Shown: positions 11,295-22,300 of the stretch, piece after piece | Layout: every line of letters begins with the position of its first letter | Position numbering within the stretch: position 1 is the first letter of the stretch | Assembly: GCF_000003855.2 (NCBI RefSeq) | Contig: NW_003101678.1 | Location: forward strand, 2,576,803-2,640,802 | Length of the DNA stretch: 64,000 bases | Direction: 5' to 3' | Origin: Blastomyces gilchristii SLH14081 | Lineage: Eukaryota > Ascomycota > Eurotiomycetes > Onygenales > Ajellomycetaceae | The notes under the pieces: generated by a model | What the model was told of the DNA's origin: nothing | The model's input: only the letters and a program-made list of their open reading frames with translations | Database searches by the model: none | Position numbers and translations under genes: made by a program

Positions 11295-11572
11295 TATGAC
11301 AGACTGTATCTGATCAATTATATAGACTATTCTGTTATTCTTCACAGATTTCTACTGCTCTGATTCTCAGTCACTGATTCTCAGCTGAAAATCTACAGAA
11401 TTTCTATTCTTTCGCTCTGAAGCTTCACCGTGTACATCACTGTATACATGTATAAATATTTACTTCAATCACTGATTTTCACACTTTCTCTTTCATTTCT
11501 TCTCTAACATTTTTCTCTTTGTTATATAAGACCTATATATTATACTGATATATTCAGCGTAGGCCTCTTACA
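11295..11572 (+). repeat. 3' LTR of Gypsy B1
   Basis: It starts tatgacagactg (decayed TGTGAC...), preceded by a purine-rich tract aagaaagagaagggaaa that fits a polypurine primer. It carries the same TATA-like tatataag and ends gcgtaggcctcttaca. The two LTRs differ mainly by C-to-T type changes. Confidence 0.85.
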
Positions 11573-11642
11573 TTATTATTATTATCATCATCATTATTAT
11601 TATCATTATTATTATTATTATCACTATTATTATCATTATTAC

Positions 11643-11680
<38 letters not shown>

Positions 11681-12111
11681 TATTTCTAATTATCTCTGTC
11701 TCTATCTCTCTTTAATACTTACTGAAACTAATTATATTATCTCTTTTTAAATATTCTACAGTTCTGTGAATCATCAAGATGTATAAGCACTGTCACAGAT
11801 TAAAGAGAGAGAAGAAGAAAATATTTAAGTAAGAAAAAACAGATTATAAAATATATTATAATATCTTGAAGAGACTCTGTAAGAGAGTAGAATAATAATG
11901 ATTTTAAGTAATACTTCTAATGAATTTAGACTGAACTAAGTATAGAAATAATATGAATAACATTATATATAAGAGAATGAAAAAGAAGACAGTAAAGAGT
12001 CTTATATAGTAGCAGTGAGATCAGAAGAAGTTCTGAGAATAATTTAAGATTAAGATAAAGAGAGAAAGAGAGAAGAAGAGTATTACTATAAATAAGTAAT
12101 AATAGAAGAAG
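11573..12111 (-). mobile_element. H1, internal part between Gypsy B1 and Copia
   Basis: It resumes H1 after B1. It opens with a degenerate (TTA/TCA)n tract to about 11678, the complement of the TAA/TGA repeats at 32530-32635 and 49405-49500 in H2 and H3. The rest is the reverse complement of 32295-32520 and neighbours: the minus-strand lysine-rich reading region of H around rlkkekkk, heavily broken here. It ends at the AGAAG target duplication of the Copia element. Confidence 0.8.
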
Positions 12112-12206
12112 TGTCAGGTCACGTGACCTGGCTTACTAATCCTTCCACTATATAACTTTCCACAAGCTAGCAACCTTTTAATCACACAAGCTTTACACCT
12201 TTCACA
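12112..12206 (+). repeat. 5' LTR of Copia
   Basis: A very short 95-bp LTR, TGT...ACA. Immediately inside is a perfect 16-bp palindrome CAGGTCACGTGACCTG (12115-12130) centred on CACGTG. The 3' LTR carries the same site with one G-to-A change (cacatg). LTR identity is otherwise high. Confidence 0.9.
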
Positions 12207-12216
12207 GGTTATGAGA
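12207..12216 (+). promoter_or_regulatory. Primer-binding site resembling half-tRNA-iMet
   Basis: Directly after the 5' LTR is ggttatgag. This is complementary to the anticodon stem-loop of initiator methionine tRNA (CTCATAACC). Copia-type elements are known to prime from an internally cleaved tRNA-iMet rather than its 3' CCA end. The match is short and the next bases (ac) may be mutated. Confidence 0.65.
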
Positions 12217-12457
12217 CTCATTTTGCACAAAATCACTGCCAATTCGGGATTTCTTGTCAATATAATCATTATTTAAACTACTGCTTCATTCGATACACCC
12301 ATCAGGAGTTAAAATCATCTTATTCTATTAGTATTGATGCATTTGAGATCTTGATGATCAATAATACTACTGCTCACTTAAAAAAGAGGCTTGCAGAAAA
12401 TGCGTCACATTTGCAAAAAAGCAAGAAAAGAGAATGATATTGGCAAGGATTCAATAA

Positions 12458-15400
12458 ATGAATATCAAGATGACAGATTCAATACAATCTCACTTACATA
12501 CACATTCATGATCTCGCATTCTTTTCACTGAATCAGTTGCAGTTGATGATAATGATTCTTCATACTCACACTCTGTCAGTGAACATTCTTCTGAAGCTTT
12601 TGAAAGCTTCATTGATAAACACTCTGAAACACTCTCTCAATTTGAAGCTGGTTTGAATACAGCTTCTGACACAGTCAGGCTGGCCTTTCAATCTACTTGA
12701 CAGCTTGATGAAGCTGGTTCTCTTGATGAGAATAATCAACACTCAGGTGTCTACTGTTCAGACGAGGCAATATCAGATCAACAGATGAAGCATCTCAAGA
12801 TGATACTTGAGATGAACAAGAAGAAGTGAAGAGTTCTAGAACTCAAACTACAACTGGAAAAACTCTGTCAACAGAGATTCTCTACAAATTGATCACAGAA
12901 TGTTAATAATCATTCTATCATCACATCAACAGCCTGTACAGCTACATGGAATTCTAATCTCAGTGAAAGATTGGAATTCAACCTTTATAAACTGAATAGC
13001 TGTGTTGACAAGACAATCTCTCAATTCAAGAAAGATGTCAAGAATACTGTGAGATCAAACAGTCTAACTGACACATTCAATTACATCACATGAAGTATCT
13101 TCATGAAATTGAAACTGGTTGATGCACAGTGTTGATATATGATAGAGAAATAACAGACTCAGAACCCTCTATAAAGAGATGATAAATAAGCATCATTCTG
13201 AGATGTCAGAAACCGGTGACTCTACACATTCATCTTAAACTTCTTGAGTGCAGGTGTCAGATCACATTTCTTCAAATATGATGAAAATTGAATCACTTAT
13301 ACTCTATGAAATGCAATCAAACAGAAATACTCTGTTCTCAAAACACAGTTATGCTGTGAGGCAGTTCTGAAATTCATGTCTCTTAGTGACACACAGGTTA
13401 TCAATCTACACACATTCTTTAATAAGTTCTGATTCACTATCATGAAATTGAAGATATTGAATGCTTCCCTCTCAGATGCATGAATATTTGATATCTTCTA
13501 CTCAGTTCTACTCAATAATTGAAGGAATTATGTTTAGAAGAAGATAGAGAAGATACAGGATTTCAAATCCACAGCTATGGTATTGAATGTTGATCTTCTC
13601 ATGAAGAAAATTCATTCACAGCTTAATTCTTCAAAAGATGATAAAAAGAATCTGTAGAATATAGATTCTGCAGCTAACACAGCTACAACAGCTACAACAG
13701 CTACAACAGTCACAATGACTATCAGTAACAATACATCAAATTCAGTCTGTGAAGGCCATACTGAATGTGATTGTAGCAGTTCACAAGAGAGCTTCTGAAA
13801 TCATCAGAGATTGGGAAATTCATCTACATGTTCTGATTATAAGAGATCTCACTTTAACATCTGTTGATTGATCAATTCAGACAGTGCTCTGAATAATTGA
13901 AGAATAAACAATGCTGTGAGAATAAAGAAATTCAAGAAAAAGAAGAAAAAGAACAATAGTGAGAGTAGAACTCAACTATTCATTACAGATAGATCAGACA
14001 CCTATCAGATAACAAACCTCACAGAGATTATCAATGTATCAGCCTGTTTCATGGAACCTCACAAGGATTCCCTCACTATATGAGATAGTGGCGCCGGATG
14101 CCACATAGCAAGTGATAGATCACAATTTTCAGAACTTATAGCAATCAATGATTCAACAGTTCAAGTGATTAATAAGGTCATTATGAAGATTCAGAGTGTC
14201 AGCACTGTATTCATCTCAGTGAGTGAAAGATTGATAGAATTCAATTATGTATACTACATGTCAGAACTATCTGCAAATCTGATCTCTGCTGTGCTTATAA
14301 AATGTCAGAGCTATATTCACTATAATATACAAGTTGATGCTGAGAACTACTTTGAGTTTCTGTCATCTATCAACAGTGATATCTTCTACATTAATCTGTC
14401 TTATAATAATATTTACATTCTATCTGACAGTTCACTGACATTTCATAAGATAATGAATGACTCAATATATGAAGCAGTGATATATATGATCATTCTGAAA
14501 TCAAAGACAATCTCAACAGATTATAATTTAAATGTAGAATCTTTGAGATCTTTCAGCTGTGAAAAGATTGAATAGTTAATCAACTCTAAGAATTCAGATA
14601 CTGATTTCTTTATTATCTCATCTTCATCTCAATTATCTGCAGTCCTTCTGAAACAGCTTCTGATAGATAAGTGATATTATTGACTTGATTATATCAGTGA
14701 AAATAGTATATTAAAAATAATCAGAGACTCATAATTTGATATTATCATTATCAGTCTGAAGAAATTATTGTTTTGTGTCACATGTATTAAGTCTAAACAG
14801 AAATGTGCTTTCTACAAGAATTTCACACCACATTGTATCACCTGCAAGGTCTTGAAGATTTGAGTGAATATATTCAGTGATGATGAGACTCTTGAAATCA
14901 AAAATGATATATCATCTTATACTGGTAAGAAGCTTGCAATGATGATAACAGATAATGTCATCTGTATAAGATGAATATTTCTATTGAAATGTAAGAATGA
15001 GACATTGAGATATCTACAGATCTTCAATCAATTCATCAAGAATCTGCTGAGATGTGACATTGCAATCATTCACTCAGATCATGAAGAATTGAATTCAAAT
15101 GCAGCCACAGCATATATACTCAGTGAAGATATAAAATGAGAGCTGACTTCTTCTTATACTTCACAGTAAGATGAAGTATCTGAATAATCAATCAGTTTGA
15201 TCATTGAGAAGTTCTGATCACTATTAATAGACTCTTCAGCTTCAGAAAAGATGTGAGATGAAGCAGTTATTACAGTCACAGAGCTGCTTAACCTTATGTC
15301 AATCTCAATGATATTGTATGAGAGCTCTGAAAATACAAAGCTGATTACATTATATAAGATCTGGCTTGAAGCTCTATCTTCTGCATGTGACATTCATCAA

Positions 15401-17593
15401 TGAGGTTCAAAGCATTCTTGAAGATAGTCTTCAAGCTCATCAATAAGATGACTTCCTGTTTCAAAGAGTTGATTTTTGTGAATTATGATGATTTTATCAA
15501 TTATAGATTGATAAACCCCTTCACAGGCATTTATACATATCAAAAGACATCATCTTTCAGAAGAATCTTCATCTTGTCAATTCATCAATACTGATAACAC
15601 ATAATCTGAAGATTCTACTCAATGCAGCCTGTAAAGCAGCTGCAGTGATTTCTTTGACAATATCAGGTTTACTCACTGCAGCTTATCAAGAGATTGCAGT
15701 GATTCCTGATTCATTAATAGATAATCTGTTTATTGATGAGAAAATCTGACCTGAGTGTTCATTATTTCTTATACTCACTAATAATTGATGAATTGACTAT
15801 GAAATCTCTGTGAGAATATCTATCTTTTTAGTGCAGAATACACTGAACTTCTCAGAATTCACAGTTAAATCTGATAACTCTTCAACATCTATAAGAGATA
15901 TCACTATAGTGAGGAAATCAACAGTGAGAGAATCTTCAGTAAGAGACAGTCTTGAAGATCTATTCACTGATTCTGAGATCACTGCACTTTCAATTCTGAA
16001 AAACCTCACATGTGTCAAAGCTTTCATGAAATGAAAGTATTATTATAAGACCTGTATTAAAGAGATTAATTGTTTAAAACAGATAAAAGTCTGATAACTG
16101 ATTAAGAGAACATCACAAATGAGTATTCTTCACAGCTAATGAGTATTTGATAAAAAATTCAATAATATAAATGATGTTATTCACTATAAGATCTGCTGAA
16201 TTGTCTGTGAAAATCTTTAATAGAAGAGAGTCAATTACTTAAGAATCTTTGCACTCATCATCTCTGCATTCATCTCATAAGCTCTCATAATAATCTCAGT
16301 ATTCTGAGAATAGTATGTTCTGCAGATTGATATAGTGACTGCTTTTTTAAACACTCAACTATCTGCTGATGAATGAATATATATGAATCAACTCATAGAA
16401 TTCTGTAAAGACTGTGATAATCTTATATGTGAGTTGATACAGAGACTCTATAATCTTAAGCAAGCAGCACTCTTATGATATGAGAAGCTGTGAAAGATGC
16501 TATTATACTCAGACTTCTGTGTCAGTCTCTATGATACTGAACTATTTATTCATGATGAAAGACAGATCTATATAATTATCTATATGAATGATATTCATCT
16601 CTACAGCCTGAAAATCAAAGATCTGGACTGAGTCAAAGCTGAAATCACTGCTAATTATAAGATCAAGAATGTAGAAGATTTCAACTGCTATCTAGCAATG
16701 AAGATTGATAGAGATTCAACTTCATTGATATTATCTTAACTTCTCTTTGTAAGAAATCTTCTGAAGAAGTTCTCAATGAATGACTGTCATTCTACATTCA
16801 CTTCTATGAAGAAGAATGTTAATTTCATGAATGATAATGAGAAACTGATTGCATACACAGCAGAATTTATTCTACAGTTCTATCAATTCAGTATTGAATC
16901 TCTGTAATATCTGACATTTAATACATATTCTGATATGAGCTTCACTGCAGGATTTCTTGAACAATTCAGCTCTCAGTCTACATCAAAGAACTGGGCTGTA
17001 TACAAGCATACACTCTGATATCTACAGGGTTCAATCAATGAGGGTATAACCTATCACAGAGGTGCTGAAATTGAACCTGTAGCATACGCAGATGCCGATT
17101 GAGCCGGTAGGGATCCAGGATCCTGTTCAACCACCAGTTATATCATCTACATGGCAGGTGGCCCTGTTGCATGGCGGAGCTGCTGGCAAACAGGGGTCTT
17201 CAAGTCATCAACAGAGGCCGAATATATTGCATTCTCTGAGACCGCATATGAGCTTGTCTGTCTCTGAGAGCTTCTAGAAGACACTGGATTCATCCCATCC
17301 TGTCTCAACAATCTGAATGCCGATGATCACCCCATTCCCACCACAGCCAATAGTCTGGCTTATACAATCCATGCCGATAATAAGTCCGCCATAGAGCTAT
17401 CCTCTTCCGAAGCAATTCCACACTGCTTGAAGCATATAGAGGTTCATTTCCACATCCTTTGAAATCTTGTCTGCAAGGATGAGATATCTATTCAATATGT
17501 TCCATCTGCTGAGAACGCGGCGGATGGGCTTACTAAATCACTTGAAACATTGAAATATACACATTGAAAGGAGATTATAAAGATGAAGGGATA
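12458..17593 (+). pseudogene. Copia gag-pol polyprotein relic
   Basis: Gag appears to start at ATG 12458. It is followed by a Ser/Glu-rich N-terminus, a capsid-like region, a Thr/Ala repeat (about 13676-13715) and a lysine run (about 13925-13955). I did not find a clean CCHC knuckle. The protease active site is DSGA (about 14083). Integrase catalytic blocks lie around 14930-15120 (ITDN, HSDHEELNS). RT has IDIVTAFLN (about 16330) and YMNDI (about 16588, from YVDD). RNase H shows YADADWAGRD (about 17080), STEAEYIA (about 17208) and DNKSAIEL (about 17375). TGA replaces Trp almost throughout, including the conserved DADW at 17098. The 17040-17590 part is otherwise intact and CpG-containing. Confidence 0.9.
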
Positions 17594-17717
17594 GAGGAAT
17601 AAAAAATGATGTATATCATGACTTGTTTTTCATTACTTCACATTTTCCAGTCATTTTTTATATCTGTACTTGATTTGAAGGCGAATTTTGTATATAGCAT
17701 CATGTATAGTTACTCTG

Positions 17718-17823
17718 GTGAGTGGGGGTGTCAGGTCACATGACCTGACTTACTAATCCTTCCATCATATAACTTTCCACAAGCTAGCAACCTTTCAATC
17801 ACACAAGCTTTACACCTTTCATA
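17718..17823 (+). repeat. Polypurine tract and 3' LTR of Copia
   Basis: A purine run ggtgagtggggg (17717-17728) directly precedes the LTR (17729-17823) and fits a plus-strand primer. The LTR differs from the 5' copy by a few C-to-T/G-to-A changes and ends tttcata instead of tttcaca. Confidence 0.85.
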
Positions 17824-18385
17824 AGAAGATTAAGACAGTATTAAAGTAGAAGATAAAGAAGTTAAAACTAATAAGTTTTTTATTTATTAAGAGATAATAA
17901 TTTTTGATAATACTTCTATTCTCTAATTAATTAGCAGAAGCTGATAGAGAAGAAGAACATTAGAATCTTATTCAGGTCTTGAATATACTTTATAATTCAG
18001 AATATGAAGAAGATAGCTCTATTCTCTGAGTATATTAATCTGCTTATCACTGAGATGAAACCTGAGACAGCAGATCAGAAAATGCAGGATTTTGAGACAT
18101 AGATTAATCTGACTGAGAGAGAGCAGTAGAAACTCTTCTCTAACAAGATAGTAAAGAGAGATTTTAAGATAATTATTATCTTAGATAAGAAGAAGAAGAA
18201 GAAGAAGAATAAGAATAAAAAGTAAATTATAAACAATAATAAGAAGAATGAGAAAGAGAAGAAAGATAAGTAGAAAAAGTTTTTTTCTTTTTATATTAGT
18301 TAGTTATAAGTTCATAATTATTAATAATTAAAATTAATTTTAAGTTTTTAAAAATTATTGTACAAGTTGCAATCAATATTAGAAA
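17824..18385 (-). mobile_element. H1, internal part between Copia and Gypsy A1
   Basis: Continues H1 after the Copia. It is the reverse complement of about 31550-32060 of H2. On the minus-strand sense of H (plus strand here) it includes aataagttttttatttattaagag, a decayed form of the candidate intron seen in H2, then the lysine-rich C-terminal reading region ending near 18300. H1 ends at 18385 where the family A LTR begins; the 5' half of H1 is not found beyond A1. Confidence 0.78.
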
Positions 18386-19353
18386 TGTAGTTCGGAAGAA
18401 CGTACAACCGCCGGATAATAACGCGGCCGCTTCCGAACACGCTTACGAATGTAAAGGGGCCCTAGCGGCCACTAATTAATTTAGATAACGTATATAAGAA
18501 GCTGGCGTACGCCTGTAATCGTACGCTGACTCAAGCAACCTTTGAATCACATCACTGACTCAAGCAACCTTTGAATCACATCTGATAGCATGTCTAAAAA
18601 CTGGTGAGAAGTGCAGGCTTCTTCAGAGTGTGATAATTCTGTCTATGAAGTGATTCATAGTTATCATACCAGTGTGGTTCTAAAAATGCCTCAAAAGATA
18701 GTGTATAGAGAAGTGATAAGTAAAAGAGCATCTGATTAATACTACTCTGTCTGTTGAAGAAAAACTTCATACTCAGGTGAATGCCATGTATGTGAACAGA
18801 TAAGATATGAGAAAAGAGATGAGAGTGATGAATCAGATTCAAAGAAGACTGCTCTCTACTTAGAAGAATAAAAGAGAGATGATTATCACTGAAGTCATAT
18901 AATAATAATAGAAAACAGAAATCAGAAATCGTATCATGATATAATTATATTATAATATAATTATATAATAATATAATAATAGATATTATACAATCAATGA
19001 GAAATCATTGAAATAAACATCTTTTCTAGTTAATATAAATAACACTCTTCTCTGTTATCTGAACTGAAAGATATACAGAATCTTTCAGAGAATTTACTTA
19101 AAGTAGTAAGAAAAGCAGCTGAGACTGCTGAACTGAAATTGAAGCTCTGTATATATATAAGAATTCTAAATAAAATCAAGGCCTTGTACACACAGTGACA
19201 GACTGAGACAGAAGTTAAGTAATAATTGATATTCACTGCAGATTAAGTATTCACTATAAAGAGCTTCACTGACACAATCACTATTATTAATAAGAATAGA
19301 GAAAACCAGGTCATAGACCTGTAATAGAAGATTAAATATTTATATAGATAGAT
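18386..19353 (+). mobile_element. Gypsy A1, 5' LTR and start of gag
   Basis: The LTR (18386-18580) begins TGTAGTTCGGAAGAACGTAC and is unusually rich in CpG for this window. A 29-bp block gactcaagcaacctttgaatcacat is tandemly repeated at its end, unlike in A2. A TATA-like tatataagaag lies at about 18493. The gag ATG is at 18590, nine bases after the LTR, as in A2. The gag region is broken by TGA/TAG stops. Gypsy B2 interrupts at 19354, and A1 continues at 25070. Confidence 0.85.
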
Positions 19354-22300
19354 TGTAGCGGGCTGCGCCTGATCAATTATATAGACTATTCTGTTACACT
19401 TCATAGATTCTTCTGCTTCACTCTTAAACATGTACACTTCAATTCTCAGCCATTCTCAATCATCAATTCTCAGCTGCTATGAACATGTATAGATTCTTCT
19501 GCTCTGAAGCTTCACTATGTATGTTATCATATACATGTATAAATATTCACTTCAATCACTGATTTCTACACTTTCTCTTTCTTTTCTTCTCTAACATTTT
19601 TCTCTTTGTTATATAAGACCTATCAATATCATACTGATCTATTCAGTGTAGGCCTCTTACATTAGAAAAACATTCATTATCTTCTTATTAGAAATGATTA
19701 TTCATCAAGAGATATCTGAATGTGTAATAACATGTAAGAAAGAGAAACACAGTTAAGTAGATATCAAGTTCTCAGATAGAAGCTTGCTTATCAGTTACTC
19801 TGACTCTGTAATAAGATCTTATAAAGAGAATGTCAGTGAAAGATCTGAGAGTTCTGACACTCAGATATATGAGATATTCATACAATTACACTTCTTCAGA
19901 TTTCACAGACATTATATATCTGATAAATAATATAATCATATCTAATAATAATATGAGAGAACTCTTAAACATAAGCATAGATACAGTGTCACAGTGACTC
20001 TGAGTAATGTTGAAACTATAATAACAATAAATAACTGATATGCATGCAACTCAACAACATCAATATGAAGAGATTTAATAATTATTATAATAAGAAATTC
20101 ATGCAATTTCAACATCTACAGAATTAAATATAAAAGTGCTGAAAGAATGCTTAAATACTTCTGTATATTTCAATACTTCTGATCTCACTCTCTACTCATT
20201 ATAGAGAATAGAAATACTCATAAAACTGAGTATAGATGAAGATGCTATCAGTTCATTAATCAATCAAGATTGATATATCAATGAATGATTGAAAGATCAC
20301 ATGAAACAGAAATTTCACTCATAAATAAAAGCATGTGAATCAGTGTTGTGAATGCCTGACAACATTATGAGACATCTTGATATTCTGTTTCAAGACACTG
20401 TCATGCAATAAAAAGTATTAGATTGATTACAGAGCATCTGACAGAGAAACACTTCTGTTATAATATTCATTCCTGACTTCAACATCAAGATTCTAGAAGC
20501 AGATGATCAATCTTGAGAGAATTAAATGAAGATTAGCATGCTCAAGAAGACATTGACTTTTAAACTCTTACAGACTCTTATAAGTGTAGATAAAGACCAG
20601 ACTTATAAAGACTTCTGCACACAGCTTCAGACATTGAATGACTGTCTTATCAAGCTCAAGAGTATACAGAACAGTGGCAGAAGATATTACACTTCAGCAA
20701 CTCATATATCTGTGCTGAAGAACAGTAATGATGCAGATGTCATGAACTGAATAGATTTAAATCTTTATATACAAGCAAGAGTTTCCACTGTTTGAACAGG
20801 CTTTCAAGTTTCTGAGATGACTCTTGAAGAAGTCACTGATCAATATTAATATAAAGTGTGTATCAACTGTAACTGATCAGAACACATTGCTTTCAACTGC
20901 TGATCATTCTACATACCTTCTTACTTAAAGAATGAATCAGCATCTGTCTGTGTCAATCACATTGTAGTGAAGAAAGATTTGAAAGATAACTATGAGAATG
21001 TTCTGATAAAACAGAGAAAAGATTAACTTCTGTTCAAATTTATAAACAGAAGCTTGAAGAGATCAGATGACAATAATTTGAAGAGAAAATAGCAATGAAT
21101 GTGATTCTTGTATCTACTATGATTGATAACATGTATAATATGAAAGCCATGGTAGACAGTGATCTATGCTACTATGTAATGATAAAATCTTCAGTTATAA
21201 GACATCATAATGTTCAGTGTGTCTCTTTATCAAAATCCTGACTTCTTACAGAATTTGATGATCTGAAAGATGTTTGTACTTATTATATAGTGAAACTAAA
21301 TATAAATGTGAGAGAATATCAACATGAAGATGTCTATGTGTATGAAGTTAATAATCTTGATTATGATCTTATGTTAGAACTTGTCTAACTATCTGAACAA
21401 GGCATCTTGCTGAATGCTTGAAACAGAAGCTTGATATTCTCTAATAATGATAGAATTCATGAAGATGATATTCACAAGACTATGAATCTTACACAGATCT
21501 CTGTCAACACTTATAAAATACTCTGAAAAAGAAGTTATCATCAAAATCACTGACAGAGTCACTAACAAGTTCACTGATAGCAGAATTATGTATCAATCTA
21601 TTTCATCAGTCTGATCAATATCAAAAAGACTATAGAAAAGTTATTCTGTGTTATAATAACAGATTCTTGTACAAAACTCTCTCAATAATATCATGAATAT
21701 CTAGATATCTTCTGATAAGACAATATTATGAATATATTTCTCTTACAAGGTTCTGAAGTGGATCACAGTATCAAGTTAGAGAAAAAGAATGATAAGAATC
21801 TCAAATTATCATAAGACTCTCTTTATAACATGTTCTGAGATGAACTTCTTCTTCTTCAAAAGACACTCAATGATCTGTTGAATAAAGAATTCATATATAT
21901 TAGCAACTCTTTCACTGCAGCCTCTATTCTCTTTGCAAAGAAATCAGATAAAGAACTTCAGTTCTGTGTAAATTATCAAGAATTGAACAGATTAATAAAG
22001 AAAGACTGTTATTCTTTATCTCTTATTAATGAAACTCTAGCTTACATTGAATAAGCTCAATAGTTTACAAAGTTAGATATCATCACTGTGTTTCATAAGA
22101 TTCATATCCACTGTAGAAGATGAGTGACTTATAATATTTTAAATATGATATGATCTCTTTGAATAAGTAGTCACACTCTTTGAACTAATCAATGCTCTCA
22201 GTATATTTCAGAAGTATATCAACTGAGTACTCTGAGACTTTCTTAATAAATTTGTATTTACTTATCTAGATGACATTCTCATCTTCACTGATGAATACAG

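Larger units (their letters stand above)
2294..11572 (+). mobile_element. Ty3/Gypsy chromodomain retrotransposon B1 (nested insertions inside)
   Basis: A complete but decayed LTR retrotransposon bounded by TG...CA LTRs at 2294-2572 and 11295-11572. A 5-bp target duplication TTATT flanks it (2289-2293 and 11573-11577). Gross length is 9279 bp. Subtracting SINE (5204-5589), LINE (6092-8606), MITE (8840-9519) and their target duplications leaves about 5.7 kb, equal to sister copy B2 (19354-25064). The order gag-PR-RT-RH-IN-chromodomain matches the Ty3/Gypsy chromoviruses. The host sequence on both sides is H1, so B1 is younger than H1. Every frame is interrupted, so the copy is non-autonomous. 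Confidence 0.9.
12112..17823 (+). mobile_element. Ty1/Copia retrotransposon, full length
   Basis: A 5712-bp element with 95-bp LTRs (12112-12206, 17729-17823) and a 5-bp duplication AGAAG (12107-12111, 17824-17828), inserted in H1. Domain order gag-protease-integrase-RT-RNase H is the Copia order. The decay is graded: most of the body lacks CpG and CC/GG, but the last ~600 bp (from about 17040) have near-normal composition. Only one copy is present here, so the source of duplication that triggered decay must lie elsewhere. Confidence 0.92.

Noticed and set aside
11573..11690. CRISPR-like or regularly spaced repeat array
   Set aside because: It is a simple irregular trinucleotide repeat without unique spacers.
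15810..16034. Overlapping opposite-strand frames in the Copia body (15797-16027 minus, 15810-16034 plus)
   Set aside because: They lie in the poorly conserved linker between integrase and RT. The plus frame is part of the polyprotein and the minus frame is a shadow.
6092..17593. Alternative genetic code with TGA read as tryptophan
   Set aside because: Authentic TGG remains in the same frames (for example about 6789 in the LINE and in the unmutated Copia 3' part). Other stops (TAA, TAG at Gln) occur too, and the GG-to-GA context accounts for the TGAs. Decay is the better explanation.
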